Shown: positions 1 to 12,400 of the stretch, in pieces
Numbering within the stretch: the first letter of the stretch is position 1
Layout: every line of letters begins with the position of its first letter
Origin: Cololabis saira
Lineage: Eukaryota; Chordata; Actinopteri; Beloniformes; Belonidae
Reading direction: 5' to 3'
Length of the DNA stretch: 64,000 bases
Assembly: GCF_033807715.1 (NCBI RefSeq)
Contig: NC_084599.1
Location: forward strand, 29,383,625-29,447,624
Program-made: the position numbers and the translations under genes
The notes under the pieces: model-generated
Told to the model about the DNA's origin: nothing
The model's database searches: none
The model's input: the letters and a program-made list of their open reading frames with translations, nothing else

Positions 1-1248
1 CTAGAAATAAGACAAATATGTTATGGGTTTTTGCAGTGTATTATGTCAGATGTGCTGTATTATTGCCACCTTCCACCTAATACCATTGTTTTGTATTACT
101 CTAAGAAAGGTCTTCTGCCTGTTTGCGAGATAGAGTTGAAAATGTCAAAATGCTGTATTAAAGGAAGGCTAAAACTTTTATTCCTTGTCCCCCCCTGGAT
201 TTATTCTCTAAAATGTTACTGTTTATTGTCCCCCCCAACTATGAAACAGGATTTTCTTAGGTTTACTTAGTCGTTGCATAAAAGGTTCTTAGTTAATTAT
301 AAGCACAGCAGCTTTTATTTTAAAGCAGCCTCTTATAAAAGTGTGTGAAAGAAGAGTCCCAACCAGAAAGAAAACAAACGCACCGACAACAGAAAAAGCC
401 TTGAGTGCTTTAACTGTGGAGTAAAGATCTACAGTAAAGCAGATAACTGCGGCAGAGAGGGAGACACCTGAGTAAATCTTTCACATAAAAGCCCAATTGT
501 GGTGTAAAATAATTAAAAAACAGAGGTGAGGTTTGTGCGGCACACTGCAGCACTACAAACATCCTCCACATCATGCCTCACTGCTCCTTTTTGGGTTTCG
601 GTATAGGGGGAAAAAAAATGAAAAGATGCTATTTTTAGCTTCTCCTCCTCTCATCTACATCCCCACGCTTTCTCAAAGAAAGAGGCACGTGATAGGAGGG
701 GGAAAAAGCCATCTCAGGCTACCGTGGATCAGGACAGAGGCTCGGTAGCACTGCAGCCGTCTGTGTTTATTCATCATTAGTTATTTTGGTCCGGTTAGTG
801 GCATATTGAAAACTGATGTGTCAAGGCAACATCTGGTCAGTCAGCTGAGATAAGTTAACAGCACATTAAATGGATTTTAACTAGATGGATTTTTTACCAG
901 TAAGCTGGAGACTACGTGATCCACTTTTACTGTCCCACTTAAATATTTTGGCATCCACAGAAACAGAGCAGAGCAGGCTGACAGGAGAGACACAAACCCA
1001 AGCAGATTACTGACGGCTCACAGATCCCATGGCTGTAAACGCAACCTTTTAACAACCGTGATAACCTTCTCTGGTGAAATGATGTTCCGATACCATTTTT
1101 ATTCTTTCTTTGGGTATTGGAGGATACATAGAGGACCCAGAGCCCTGTCGTAAAGCTGATTGTCTGCTCCTCTTTAACTGACAAGAAATATGATCCGTCT
1201 CATATTGTTTGGAGAGAGCAGGTTCTATCTGAGTTGTATTTCCAACCT
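1..1248. other. 5' flank, no gene recognised
   Basis: Only short open frames occur here and none resembles a known protein. Around 600-760 there is a GC-richer patch with a CACGTG site near 686, which could belong to a distal promoter or a non-coding first exon of rab3a. No splice donor here can be tied to the first coding exon at 12548, so this is speculation. Confidence 0.3.
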
Positions 1249-1257
1249 CCAAAGACG

Positions 1258-1708
1258 ACCGCGGTTGAATTGGTTTGATATTGGATATTGGATATTATGA
1301 ATTCAACACCCATAAAACTTGTGATACACTGATTTTGGTCAAACCACTTGTGATGTGTTCATGGTCATCTAGACTATATATCACAAAACAGTAATTATTA
1401 AAAAATCATATATATGGGCATATATATGGGCTGATTTAAAAATCATATATATGGGATGATTTAAAGTGGTTTAATTAATTCAACACCCATAAAACTTGTG
1501 ATACATACCACTGATTTTGGTCATATTGCTTGTGATGTGTTCATGGTCATCTAGACTATATATCACAAGAGAGTAATTATTATAAAATCATATATATGGG
1601 CTGATTTAATGAGGTTTAATGAAAACAATCAGTGTTATGTATCACAAGTTTTATGGGTGTTGAATTCATAATATCCAATATCCAATATATAACCAATTCA
1701 ACCGCAGT
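1258..1708. mobile_element. 451-bp non-autonomous TIR transposon with 9-bp TSD (Mutator-like?)
   Basis: The ends are long imperfect inverted repeats of about 70 bp: the left arm starts ACCGCGGTTGAATTGG and the right arm ends CCAATTCAACCGCAGT. The 9-bp sequence CCAAAGACG flanks both sides directly (1249-1257 and 1709-1717) and reads as a target-site duplication. Inside, a block beginning CAACACCCATAAAACTTGTG is present twice in direct orientation (about 1303 and 1480). There is no transposase. A 9-bp duplication is typical of Mutator-like elements, so that assignment is an inference from duplication length only. Confidence 0.8.
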
Positions 1709-2141
1709 CCAAAGACGTAACTTCCTGTGCTGGCTTTCAGAGCAACAAAGAACAAATGGGATTCTGGGGTTTAATATCAGATGGCTGATACCATTATTTT
1801 TAGCAGCATCTATTTCTGATGCTGATATTGATATCGGATCAATGCTACCTTTACAAGCCCTTTGGCCCAGGAATAAATCAATAGGCAGCAGGTGGAAAAG
1901 TCATACTGTAACATCCACATTTGGTAACGTTTGAACTGAGCTCAATTAAGTCACTTAAGTCAAATAATAAAAACATATTTGAGTGTCAGCTTCCTGTAGT
2001 GTTCAACATTTTATATGTGGGCCCAACAGGAGCTAAAAGTAGGCTACAGAACGGTATACAGGGAAGTTCACGGTTGATTTGCTGACTGTAAGGTGCTCTG
2101 GTCTTGTGGGCGGAAGACAGATTCGGATCATCACTCCTCCG

Positions 2142-2540
2142 CTATCGCACCTGGCAGTTGGTAAGACACTTTGTTTGTTTTAGCTCATATAAAAAGCTGC
2201 GCAGTGCATCATGTCCAACGTTCTCCACATTGGTCTTGTTTGTCCACATGACATCACTCCAGAGGTCTTGTGGTTTGTTCAGCAGCAGCTGGACAAACCT
2301 GAGACATGCTGCTTTTTTCTTTTTAGAGAGACGAGACTTTCTCTGGGCAACCTTTTCAAAGGAGCCATACGTGTTCAAACCTTTTCTAATTTCACAGTCA
2401 TAAACTTTAACACATAGCATGCCAACAGAGACCTGTAGCATATCAGATATAGCTCTCGCAAAAAAGGAAGTACACTTTCTCAGTTCTTTTTTTAAATGTA
2501 TTTTGACATACATCTGCAGATCAGGAGGTGATGATGCCAT
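2142..2540 (-). pseudogene. Degenerate Tc1-like transposase fragment
   Basis: The minus-strand frame resembles the middle of a Tc1-type transposase. It has a helix-turn-helix-like start, a GSFE-type linker near residue 60 and the stretch LNKPQDLWSDVMWTNK, which matches the family pattern LNKPQDFWNNVLWTDE. In intact transposases the first catalytic aspartate lies in WTDE; here it reads WTNK, so the aspartate is lost. No TIRs were found nearby. It is an old, inactive fossil. Confidence 0.6.
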
Positions 2541-4607
2541 GACTGTTCATTTATCTCAGTAACTACTTTGTAACAGGATGATCTGGGGCCAGTTCTGGAT
2601 CATTTATGTGTCTTAAGAAAGTCTGCTGATACTGATGAAGCAAGTGTGGCGCGGTGGCTGTAGCAGCACTTAGCTCTGGATCAGTCCAGCTCCTGCAGAG
2701 CATCAATCTCCTTTAGGTGACAGGTTTAGAGGAGCCCTTGGTGATGTCATTGTCCTGCCGTGGAGCCAACACTCTCAGTCATGATTGGAAAGAAACTTGA
2801 AAAAGAACTGCCCTGGTTACACCCAGACAAGGTGGAGGAGAGAAAACTGCATCTTCAGTAAAGATCAGCTGCACGCTTTGATGATATTTGATCATGTAAA
2901 AGTTATTTTATTTCTGTCTTATTTTTGTGACTCATCCTGATCTCTTGCAAAGATTCATAAAATGTGGTGGCCTTCACTGTTTGAAAAAAACCAGCCCAGC
3001 AGGAACAAAGATTACAGCTTTTAGGAGTACTTTTCTTTGTATTTTTAATTTCTTTCAAGGGCTGATTTAAAAAGAGAATCTTTCATCCACACTGCCATGT
3101 CCTTAATATTCGATCTAGCAGCTACTGTCAGAGTCCATTTGCCACTTCTTGTACAGCAGAGTTTGAAATCTCACATCACATCCCTCTTGGTGTTCAGTCT
3201 CGTCTCAGTGTCTCGTTTTTGCTCGTCAAATCACAAGAACGATGATTTCCACGGGATTATTTATTGTTGCTTTTAAACGGGACTCTTCTTTTTATAGATC
3301 ATGTTTTGTAACTTAAAACCATGAGGAAACATTTTACATGAACTCTAAAAGCAAAAAAGACCAATGTTCATCTAATTTCTTGGAGCATTATTGTTTCTTT
3401 AGTTTGTGGACCAGATTAAGACTCCTTTACAAAAGATCTGAATCCTGTTTAGTTGCTTCTTCATAACAGGTTTAAAGGGTGCAGAAGTGAAAACAAAACA
3501 GATGTCATCACCAAGTAACACTCGTCGTGATTTGGAGTCTTTTAGTAGATGAGCAGAGGATATACACTTTTACAATAAATGAGCACAAAAAAACAACAAA
3601 ACAAACTTTAATGCTTGAAAAAATCCTTCCTTAGAGAACGATTTGAAGAGATATGCACATTTCTCTCTCCAGGGTGCAAGATATTAAATTATTCAGGGAA
3701 TATGGAGGAGTTTCACTGCGTAAAGGGCAGGAGTGCAGGACTAAAGTGGACACTGATTTCACTGCATCAAGGACACCTAACCAAGAACGACCATTCATCA
3801 ATACAGTGATCTAAATGCACGGGTTTACCGTGAGAAACCTCACCTCTTCAATCCAGTTAGTGTTTACAAAAGCCACTGAAAAGCTTGGTTAGTGAAACAA
3901 GGAGCCTTATTTTAACCTTGACCATTGAGATTTTAGATCCGGATGTTCTGCCAAGAGGAATGTATGTTCATTTTTCTATTTCTTTTTCTATTTTTCTATT
4001 TTTCTATTTTTTTTTTTTCTATTTCTATTTCTATTCTATTCTATTCTATTCTAAATCCCTTTACAAATGCATGGCCGAGGCAAAAGAGGCTGCAGCTGTG
4101 TGTGGAGAATTTTGAAACGAATAATGAGACATTGACAAACCCATCATTTTTGCACACATTTAGAAATGTCTGCAGGGAGGATGATATGATAGAACTTTTA
4201 ATCACTTGAAATTGTTAACAAAATAGCTGCAGAAGCTTCATTGCTCAATTTTGATTTGTGTCACTGACTCTCACTTGTGTATAGACAAAGTAAAAGGGCT
4301 GGAGATTCAGTAATTTAGACGCCTTTATAGATGACAGCGTTCTGTATTTTTGCCTGTTTAGTCAGGCAATATGCTTCCTTTAGCAAGCCAAAAGAAGAAA
4401 TGGCACCCAAGACTGCTCGCATACAGGTGAGATTTGTAGGCAAAACAATTATCGACCAGCACTAAACTCACACAGCCCTGCCCCTGGTGTCATTTTAGAT
4501 TTTATGTCTGCAAAAACTCTGCATTTGACTGTACATGATTTGATATGATAATTCTTGACTATTTTTCAAACAAATTGACCTTTTTTCCTTTCTTTTTATA
4601 CACCATG
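2541..4607. other. Intergenic stretch, nothing recognised apart from one microsatellite
   Basis: Short open frames only, none with recognisable protein similarity. The pyrimidine-rich microsatellite at 3966-4053 is listed separately. Confidence 0.4.
3966..4053. repeat. TTTCTA / TATTC microsatellite
   Basis: Low-complexity run built of TTTCTA-type units that changes to pure TATTC pentamers at its right end. The 76- and 88-residue open frames across it are low-complexity artefacts. Confidence 0.9.
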
Positions 4608-5824
4608 GGCCTGATTTACTAAAGGTTTGCGTGCGTAAAAACGTGTGCAAACTTGACATCACCCGCAAACCAATGTGCAAGCTGATCTACTAACAGCGTG
4701 CAAATAGGATGCGCCTCTCAAATTAGCAAAATAGCACACGCTATTCATTTAGTACTTTTGCCCTGATGAATAATCAATATGGGGCGTACCCGCCAGAAAT
4801 CGCTAAATACTGGGAGGGGAAAATGCAAATAGGTCAATTTACCACATGCAATGAGATTTACCAAGCCTGAAAGTTCTTGCGGGGATTGTGATTGCGTCTG
4901 TATTTAATACGTTCGAAAGGAAGGTGCTAATCTGCCCAGCATTACGCAGGGATGCTTGTTGGTGCCTGATTTGAGGACTGGGGTGGGGATGGCTCATCTT
5001 GTGGTGAGGATTCTCCACATGCAAAAGGAGAAATATTTTATTTGAATGTTAAATCGAGTATTATTCAGCAAAAGGTTGCCACAGGAGGCACATTCATTTT
5101 TTTATTTGTGATAATAAATAAATCACGTGTTTTCATGGAGAAAAAAGTGTTTCTTATTGTGCGCCTATACTTGTTCTGCAGTCATACCCCGGTGTTGTGC
5201 CGTATTCAGCACCCCTGCCGTGAAAAGCACCCCCTCGTCTGACAAAAATGATATTCTCATTCCGTGTCACGTTCTGTTTAGCGTCCAGTTTTGTGTTAAT
5301 GATTCATGTTTAAATGCATGGATTCCACAATAGTCATACTTTCCCACAATCACAGTCACAGATAACAAAATCGGGTAAATGGTTATTGATGTCATTAATT
5401 AATAGCTTGCTTACTGTGTTGTCTTCCATAATATTTGTAAATATATATAATCTAAACTCCTAAGTATGTGTTTGTGTGAGTGTGTATATATAAATATATT
5501 GAAGTGTCAGTGTGTTGTTTTTTTTCTTGGTCTACTTATCATTGAATATACGAGGGGGTGCTTTTCACGGCAGGGGTGCTGAATACGGCACAACAATTTG
5601 CCTCTTCCACTAATATCTCTAACTCCAACTCGTCAAATTTCATTTTGCGCTCGCAAACCGTAAGACACGAACACCTCATTTAAATACTGAGGTTTGCACC
5701 TGTTATCAATTGCGCACGCAATCTTAGTTGATCACCCGCAAAACACACAACAACAGCACGTGCAAACTTTTTCACTGCACACGCAATTTAGTACTCTTTA
5801 TTTAGGATCTTAGTAAATCGGGCC
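4608..5824. mobile_element. 1.2-kb TIR transposon, non-autonomous
   Basis: The ends are inverted: the left reads GGCCTGATTTACTAA and the right reads TTAGTAAATCGGGCC. The short direct repeat CCATG flanks both sides and may be the target duplication. Next to the ends, runs rich in GCGTGCG/GCACACGC and GCAAAC/GTTTGC give further imperfect inverted similarity. No transposase frame is present. A second element is nested inside at 5193-5595. The superfamily is not assigned. Confidence 0.7.
5193..5595. mobile_element. 403-bp element with identical 46-bp TIRs, nested in 4608-5824
   Basis: The left arm 5193-5238 (starting TGTTGTGCCGTATTCAGC) and the right arm 5550-5595 are exact reverse complements over 46 bp by eye. 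The interior is AT-rich and non-coding. Identical arms suggest recent insertion into the older surrounding element. No clear target-site duplication was found, so the mechanism is open. Confidence 0.75.
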
Positions 5825-5829
5825 CCATG

Positions 5830-6629
5830 TGTTAAAGCTGCTCTCTTTCTGCAAACTTTTCGGCAGATTACTATGCACGGCTAAATGAAAGCAGCAGCGC
5901 TCCGCAGGCCGGAACACATTTCCATAATGAGAGTTAGTTAATTACTTTCAGATTAAGCGGGAGAGTCCTCATTCTGTAAGCGTTTGTATTAAATAAGAGT
6001 TTAGTGAAGGTTAAAAGAGAGCTCTTCCTCACAGCTAATCTCAGAGATGCAGTGCAACGGCTGCAGTCGTCTCGCAGTGGCGTCGCGTGCAGCATATGCT
6101 GAACAACCTCTTTAAAAAGCACACAATAGTTTGAGATGGTGCTCTACAGCAGACAGACTTCAAGCAGTGGCTGATCATTTTGAACCCCCTCTAATCTCTG
6201 CTTTAATAACCATCACATGCGTACATTTCTGTTGGGCCTGAGCAAGCTCAATAAATACAGATATGAGGACAAAGATCGCATGAGTGGATCATCCTTTCCA
6301 TTGTATGTCACTGGCACTGCTCACACTGATGCCCCGGGGACCTCCCTCTGCCCAGCCTCATCCTCCAGCTCTTCTGACGGAGATGTGTAGGGATTTCCAA
6401 GCCGAGCAAGATATAATCTCTCCTACAGGTCCACGGTCTGCCCCAAGGCCTCCACCTGGTGTTACACAATTGAAACACATCCCCTGGGACACATTTCCAT
6501 GCTGAGGAGCCGCAGATCTCGTCTGAGATCCTTCCAGATGATTCATATCCTTACCCTAACCTTAAGACGCTGCTTCGACAAAGGTCATGTTGTTTGCTCC
6601 TGATATCGTTGTTTCACTCATGACCATTA
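5830..6629. other. Intergenic stretch, nothing recognised
   Basis: Apparently unique DNA with only short open frames, including overlapping 73- and 62-residue frames near 6284-6546 on opposite strands that resemble no family I know. Confidence 0.4.
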
Positions 6630-6633
6630 TTAA

Positions 6634-7256
6634 AGGAGCTGTATGTAAGAGCAATAATAAAACGAATCATAAAATGACCCCGATATGTCAACAGACATTT
6701 AAAAATCATGTTCATTTCAAATACTTATGTCACTGACAACAGCACTCAAGCCAGGATATTTCAGTTTAAAAAGAGGAGTTGCAGCCCTCAACTGATGTTT
6801 ATGTTGTCATTTTTTGTTTTGGCCTGAAGCTCCACCCTCCACCTATCTCCCAATCACCAAGTCAGTATTGTTTCTGAAGCTCCACCCTCCACCTATCTCC
6901 CAATCACCAAGTCAGTATTGTTTCTGAAGCTCCACCCTCCACCTATCTCCCAATCACCAAGTCAGTATTGTTTCTGAAGCTCCACCCTCCACCTATCTCC
7001 CAATCACCAAGTCAGTATTGTTTCTGAAGCTCCACCCTCCACCTATCTCCCAATCACCAAGTCAGTATTGTTTCGGCATGCGGGTTGCCAGCTCGGCTCT
7101 AATTATCGCAGCCATGGCAGCCTACGTTCCTGCTGCATTCTGCAGCATACCTGGCAACCTCTGGTCGGGGGGAGGAGGGGGAGGGTACACGCCGCTCAAC
7201 AGTATTTTGAAAGTGACTGCAGTACCAGTTTTGGACATTTCTTACAGACGGCTCCT
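6634..7256. mobile_element. TTAA-flanked non-autonomous DNA transposon
   Basis: The left end reads AGGAGCTGTATGTAAG and the right end is the near-complement CTTACAGACGGCTCCT. TTAA directly flanks both (6630-6633 and 7257-7260). TTAA duplication is typical of piggyBac-type and Kolobok-type elements, so the mechanism is inferred from the target site. The interior holds a five-copy 50-bp tandem array (6825-7074) and no transposase. Confidence 0.7.
6825..7074. repeat. Five tandem copies of a 50-bp unit
   Basis: The unit starts TGAAGCTCCACCCTCCACC and repeats at 6825, 6875, 6925, 6975 and 7025 with a period of exactly 50 bp and no differences that I can see. It is an internal expansion of the surrounding TTAA element. 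There are no spacers, so it is not a CRISPR array. Confidence 0.95.
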
Positions 7257-7260
7257 TTAA

Positions 7261-9089
7261 ATGTTGGAATATAGACCGACTGGTACAGATGACTTCCTTT
7301 CTCTTCAATACAACTCATTGGAACAGAATCCTCAACTTACTGCAAATGCTACCCAATACAGTCCCGAAGTTGTGAATTACCTAAGAAGAGAAAAATAAAG
7401 AGACATGGGTTTGAGGGGTTTAGAAATTTTTTTACAGTCTGAAGAGACTGAAATACCTTAAAAACTAGATTTTTTTTTCTCTAAGTTTTATAACTTCTAT
7501 TTGCCTTATACGTGTTTATATGCGGTATCAATGTAAGACTGCAAACTCAGCTCAAAGTGGGCTGTCAATAAACTGAGTATGCACAGGAATACCTGCAGAG
7601 CCGAGCAGACACGTTGGTACGGCAGTAACACAAGTACAAGCATTTCCAATAAACCTGGCCAAAGAGGAAACTGAACACCAACCTTGGCTGTTCGGTGATC
7701 AAATGTAATTACATGTAATCTTACTTCCAGTTGGTCTTTGTGAAATTGAGAAACGTCAGTGTCCCATTTTCACATTCTTAATTTGGTTTGTTTCAGTTCC
7801 CAAAGTCAAACATGGTAACACAGGCCTGATGTCAACTTGAGCATTTTGGGCATTTCATTTGTTTGAATAGAAATAGACATACAGTTATTATAGTGGCAGA
7901 GGCACTTGGGGCCTGAATCAGTGTAGTGTGACTTATGTTTCCTGTGAACCTATCTAACGTTATGTTGGCTATATATTCGCTCACATCACACCTAGCACCC
8001 TCTACCCTCTTAGAAACCATTAAAGTGTTTCCGAAGTGTCGGGTTTTCTTCAATTTTTAAACAAGCATCTCTCTGTTCCTTCATGTAAGCCGATAGCTCT
8101 GAGGAAGGTGCTTTTGTTTTGTTTGCGCTCCATTCCCTGAGAGTTTTGGTATTCCAATGCAGCCGAGCTGAGATAACGGTCTAAATATAGAGGCGGGCCG
8201 AGGGACCCAGAGTGTCCCGTGGACCCAGGTCATTGTATTCTCAAGAGTGGCCAAGGTCTCTCAGCCTTGAATCCTGTTAGGTGGTCACACAACAGCAGTT
8301 ATTTCAATTGAGTTTGACTGTATCTGGCTGTAAAAACTAAAAAAAAAGCAAAGCAGACCCACCGTATTTTTGTTTTCCTATCTTTTGTTATCCATTTTCT
8401 AGTACACATCCAGCTGTGGTTGGCTGGTTACTTTGAATGTTTTTTTTGTTTTTTTCCCCACCCTCATTGGAAAGAACAGATAATTTGGCTCTCAGTTTGT
8501 TTCTCCATCAGGGCCAGGCTTTATGGGATGACACATTCTTACTGTAGAACCACCAACAGTCATTCACTAGTCTCTACTCTTTGAGATGGTTTTTGTTGAT
8601 GCTACTTTTGTTGTCACTCTGCTGACATCACATCCTTCCTTGCTCTGATTGGTGTGTTTATTCTTGTCTAACTGGTTTCCAGAGGCAGTTTTGTCTGCAT
8701 CAGTTTGTATTACCGCCTTTAAGTCAAAGTTGAATCCACAGAAACCAAATGTATTCACTGAATTGAAGATTCAATGAAAAAATAAGTCATCCCAAACGAA
8801 TATGGATGACTGGCCAGGCTACTATGGAACCCTTTTGTAAACATTTTTTCATTATTGTTATCGTTATTCTTTTTTCTCTTGGAATGAGATTGTCAAATAA
8901 GTAGTCTAAGCCAATTTTTTATTTATTTTTTTTTTTTTAGCAAAATGAGACATTTTTTTTACTTATTTATTCGTTTGAAGGATGCGTTAATACTTTAAGG
9001 GGATTTTTTTTCTTTCTTTTTTGGCCCAGCTGTAGTTTCTTTAACGTTCTCCAGCCAGGAAACTGACACGTTTGCTGAATTACAAGCAT
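7261..9089. other. Intergenic stretch, nothing recognised
   Basis: Short open frames and T-rich runs near 8850-9020. No protein similarity or TIR pair was seen. Confidence 0.4.
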
Positions 9090-9094
9090 AATTC

Positions 9095-9180
9095 CCCTCC
9101 GCATACCTCCACTGGCTGTCTGTTAGGTGTAGGATTGAATCTTAAAATATATTCCTTGTTTTTAAGTGCTTGAATAGATA
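9095..9180 (+). pseudogene. Short L2/Rex-type LINE remnant
   Basis: One forward frame reads LHWLSVRCRIES, matching the LHWLPVRxRIxFK motif found after the reverse transcriptase of L2-like non-LTR retrotransposons. Stops follow at once. Only this motif supports the call. Confidence 0.45.
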
Positions 9181-9225
9181 AGCTAATAGAGTCTTAAATA
9201 GAAGGAAATGAAGCCTAAACTGATA

Positions 9226-9260
9226 AGCTTATCGGTCTTAAAAGATAAGACCGATAAGCT
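9226..9260. repeat. Perfect 15-bp inverted repeat with 5-bp loop
   Basis: AGCTTATCGGTCTTA (9226-9240) is followed by the loop AAAGA and by its exact reverse complement (9246-9260). It would form a strong hairpin on either strand. Partial complementarity continues outside the stem. The role is unknown. Confidence 0.85.
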
Positions 9261-10489
9261 GGGATAGCTTCATCTTATCTGCTGGACCTGTTCCATTGAC
9301 AATTCATTATTCCATCCATTCCTTCTCCACTCTATGAAGTACAAGTGGCACGCTTCTACAACTTAATACAAACCAAAAGAACATTAACGTCGATTTCGAG
9401 TTGAACCGAAAGCAAAAGCAATTGTCTGTAAAACCATAACAAATACATTGGTTTGCTGCTATTTATGAAGCATGTAGGATAGTAAAGTTACCACTGGCAC
9501 ATAAGAAGTCTTTCACTGATATTATTGTTATGTTAGGGATGGTTGTCAGGTCTTTAATGCGCTGTAATTAAGCTGTAATGTTTAAATTGTCCCATGAAGG
9601 ACACATCATCAGCGTGTTTGGGCACCACTTTTTTTTCTCAACAGCATACAGTACAGTATATCCAGCCAGCGGTCCCAGCTCTTTCCCTCTTAGAGACAGT
9701 TTTGAAAGATTGCTAAAAAAAACAAGGGGAGATTTGAAACAACATTTGGAAACAAAAATCTTTGCCAACGATTATCAGCACAAATTTCAGCTAACATACT
9801 GACGCTAAAGTGTTGCTTATAGTTTACTCCTCCAACATCGTGCCTGATTCACTCCAACATTTTGCTGATGTAGAAAATTGGACGGGTTTGTTCTTTTCCC
9901 CCGACTGTGCAGTATGCTGCTTTGATTAATATCCAGAAAGCCAATGTGCAGCTTGTAACCCCAGCTAGTTAATCACTGTCATCTCTTATGCTGAGTCTAA
10001 TACATGCCACAAGAGTCTTTTGTCTTGTTAAACGTCTGCATTTAGAACTTGAATCGGTAACGTGTACATGAAAGCATTGGACTTTTTCTTTGTCTTGAAC
10101 ATTTTCAAGCAACTAATCACTGCAGCTTTAATATACATTTTCCTCTTATTGTCATAGTATAAAATGTTTTTCCCAGTTTAGCCTCAAGTTGGGAAGAGAA
10201 AGGTGGTGGGATATAACCTCAGATTACTTAATATGAGGTTACCGGTAAATTCATAGTCCCAGAATTGTGTTTAGAATTAATAGGTAAGCATCATTCTGTT
10301 AGATTATTGCACCAGTCGCAAGTACAAGCGAACGAAATACAGATTACGTCTCACCACAAGTGCATAAACAGTTACTGTAGAATAAATGCTTTCAATATGA
10401 GGTTGTTGGATATATATATCCACATGGATGAAGGAACACCACCTTCATCTAATCCTCTCCCAGGCTGAACTGTTGGTGATCCCAGCCAA
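9261..10489. other. Intergenic stretch, nothing recognised
   Basis: No coding exon, RNA gene or TIR pair seen. Confidence 0.4.
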
Positions 10490-12400
10490 CCAGTCCATCC
10501 AGAACAACATCAATGTTAAATCACATCTTCACCCCTTTCTCCTGCCAAGATTGTGAGAAACTTGCGTGTCAAGATCGATGACCGGTTGTCCTTCTCATCT
10601 GTATCCCAAACTTCCTGCTTTATGTTACAAACATATGAAAATTGAAACTGTACCTATCTGAACATGTCATACAACTCTTGGTTATTGTTATCTTTCACTT
10701 TGATTACTGCAATGCTCTTCTTCCAGCATGGACAGTTAAAGCAGCACTATGTAATTTTTCCACCTTAATATCATATTTTCAGAGTCATTGTGATGGTACA
10801 TCAACTTCCAACAGGTTTAATGAACCTCTGTCATGGTCTGAGGGGTCTGTATCGCCTTCACTGGAACTATGTAACTTTGAGGTGCATGGTAGGAACCCTT
10901 CCACACTAAAAAACTACACATTTTTACGGCTTTGACTGCTTTACGGCATACGTCACTTCCCCCTCCTTCCCGATTCGTAGTCGAGACGAAAGCTGGGCGG
11001 GGCTTGGAGCGCAGAGCTCAGCAGAAGCTGCTATCATGAACGAAGCAGTGAAAAAACCGAAGAAAATAAAAGTTTTATCGGAGGAGGCGAAAATAAATAT
11101 CGCCCGGCCATCACTCGCTGGCGTGAAATAAAAAACGAGGAGGGATGTCCGACAAGAGAGACAGAATTGTTATGATACAAATGTAAATGTAGAGTTCTAT
11201 GTTCAATAAGAATCAAAATTAGAATGTTTTCACATACAGGGGATTCGTCTTGGGTTCTAGTATTTTTCCTGAGAACTGTAAAATTGTGCAGGGCTGATCT
11301 GCAAAATATAAGGAATGGGCCTTCAGTTATTCACAGGTTATAAAGTATTTTTTTATTTTGTCAGTAAGTATGTTGGACTACTAATTTATGACGAAGTCCC
11401 TCTAAAAAACGTTTGTAGTTTGGGGCGCATTATCTGGCTGAAACAGGACAGGGGGGCGGGGGTGACTTCACTAATAAAACCAAGTTGAACTTAGTGATTT
11501 TCAACATCGTCTTATTATATTGTTTAGCCAAAAATAGATACATTACCTCTTCGCTATCCATCCTGCAAACGACCGCTGAAAACAGAAAAGTAGTTTTGAA
11601 AGTCCGTCCCGTCTCATTCAATATCAAAACAAATGCAGCGACGGGGACAGGATCTTTCCGGCAGTACGCGCTGGTGCTCATGGGAAACGTAGTGTTCTTT
11701 CTGGTAAAGCACTACCGCTTTTGTCCAAAGGAGCCTCCAAACTCAACAAAAGCTGAAAGTTACATTGTGCTGCTTTAAACCCTACCGATGGCCTAGAACC
11801 CAACGGCACGTGTGTGTTCAGCAAGCCAAAAATGGCTCGCGTTTCATGGTTACTCACTGAACTCCACTGGTTACCCATGGCCATGCGAGTTCAAGTCACC
11901 AATACTTGCCTACGTAGTGATTTCTGGGTCTGGACCCAGTTATTTAAACTCTATCCTTAAGGCTTATAGTCCTGCCCGATCATTACGACCAATGATCATT
12001 ACAACCATACGTTCCTCTGTGGGACGCCGTCTGGCACCGCCACCCCTACACAGAAGGCAATCCAGACTGTTCTGCTTTGTGGTTCCACACTGATAGATTG
12101 ATCTACCAGTTTCTATCAGAGGAAAAAACCTCCTGAAGATGCCTCTCTTCAGAGAGCACCTCTTCTCCCAACGCCATACTAAATCCTAATTTATCTAAAT
12201 GACATCGAAACAGCACTTTTCCATATTCACTTCTCTAGAGATCTACTTTGCCCTTTATATTTTTTGGCATCTACCATGCTTCTCTTATAGTATTTATTCA
12301 ATTGATTAAACACCTAATGCCAGAGTCTTTAACTGCACTTCTTGATTGTTGTTTCTCACTTTGGATAAAAGCGTCTGCTAATAAGTAACTGTACCTGTAG
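10490..12400 (+). pseudogene. L2/Rex-type LINE 3' part, split by a DNA transposon
   Basis: Before 10735 the plus strand encodes pieces such as NLRVKIDDRLSFSS and FDYCNALLPAW, matching the IDDxLSF and LDYCNALL motifs of L2-type reverse transcriptase C-termini. After 11779 it resumes with LHWLPMAMRV, the expected next motif. A fish retroposon tail containing GGATAAAAGCGTCTGCTAA follows near 12365. The intervening 10740-11774 is a separate TTAA-flanked element inserted into the LINE. The LINE frame is broken and 5'-truncated. Confidence 0.7.
10740..11774. mobile_element. 1035-bp TTAA-flanked transposon inserted in a LINE
   Basis: The left end AGCAGCACTATGTAA and the right end TTACATTGTGCTGCT are near-perfect inverted repeats, with TTAA on both sides (10736-10739 and 11775-11778). 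Open frames inside (11430-11778) resemble no known protein. The end structure parallels the 6634-7256 element, although the interiors look different. Confidence 0.7.

Noticed and set aside
6825..7074. CRISPR-like array
   Set aside because: Direct repeats without spacers, inside a eukaryotic transposon.
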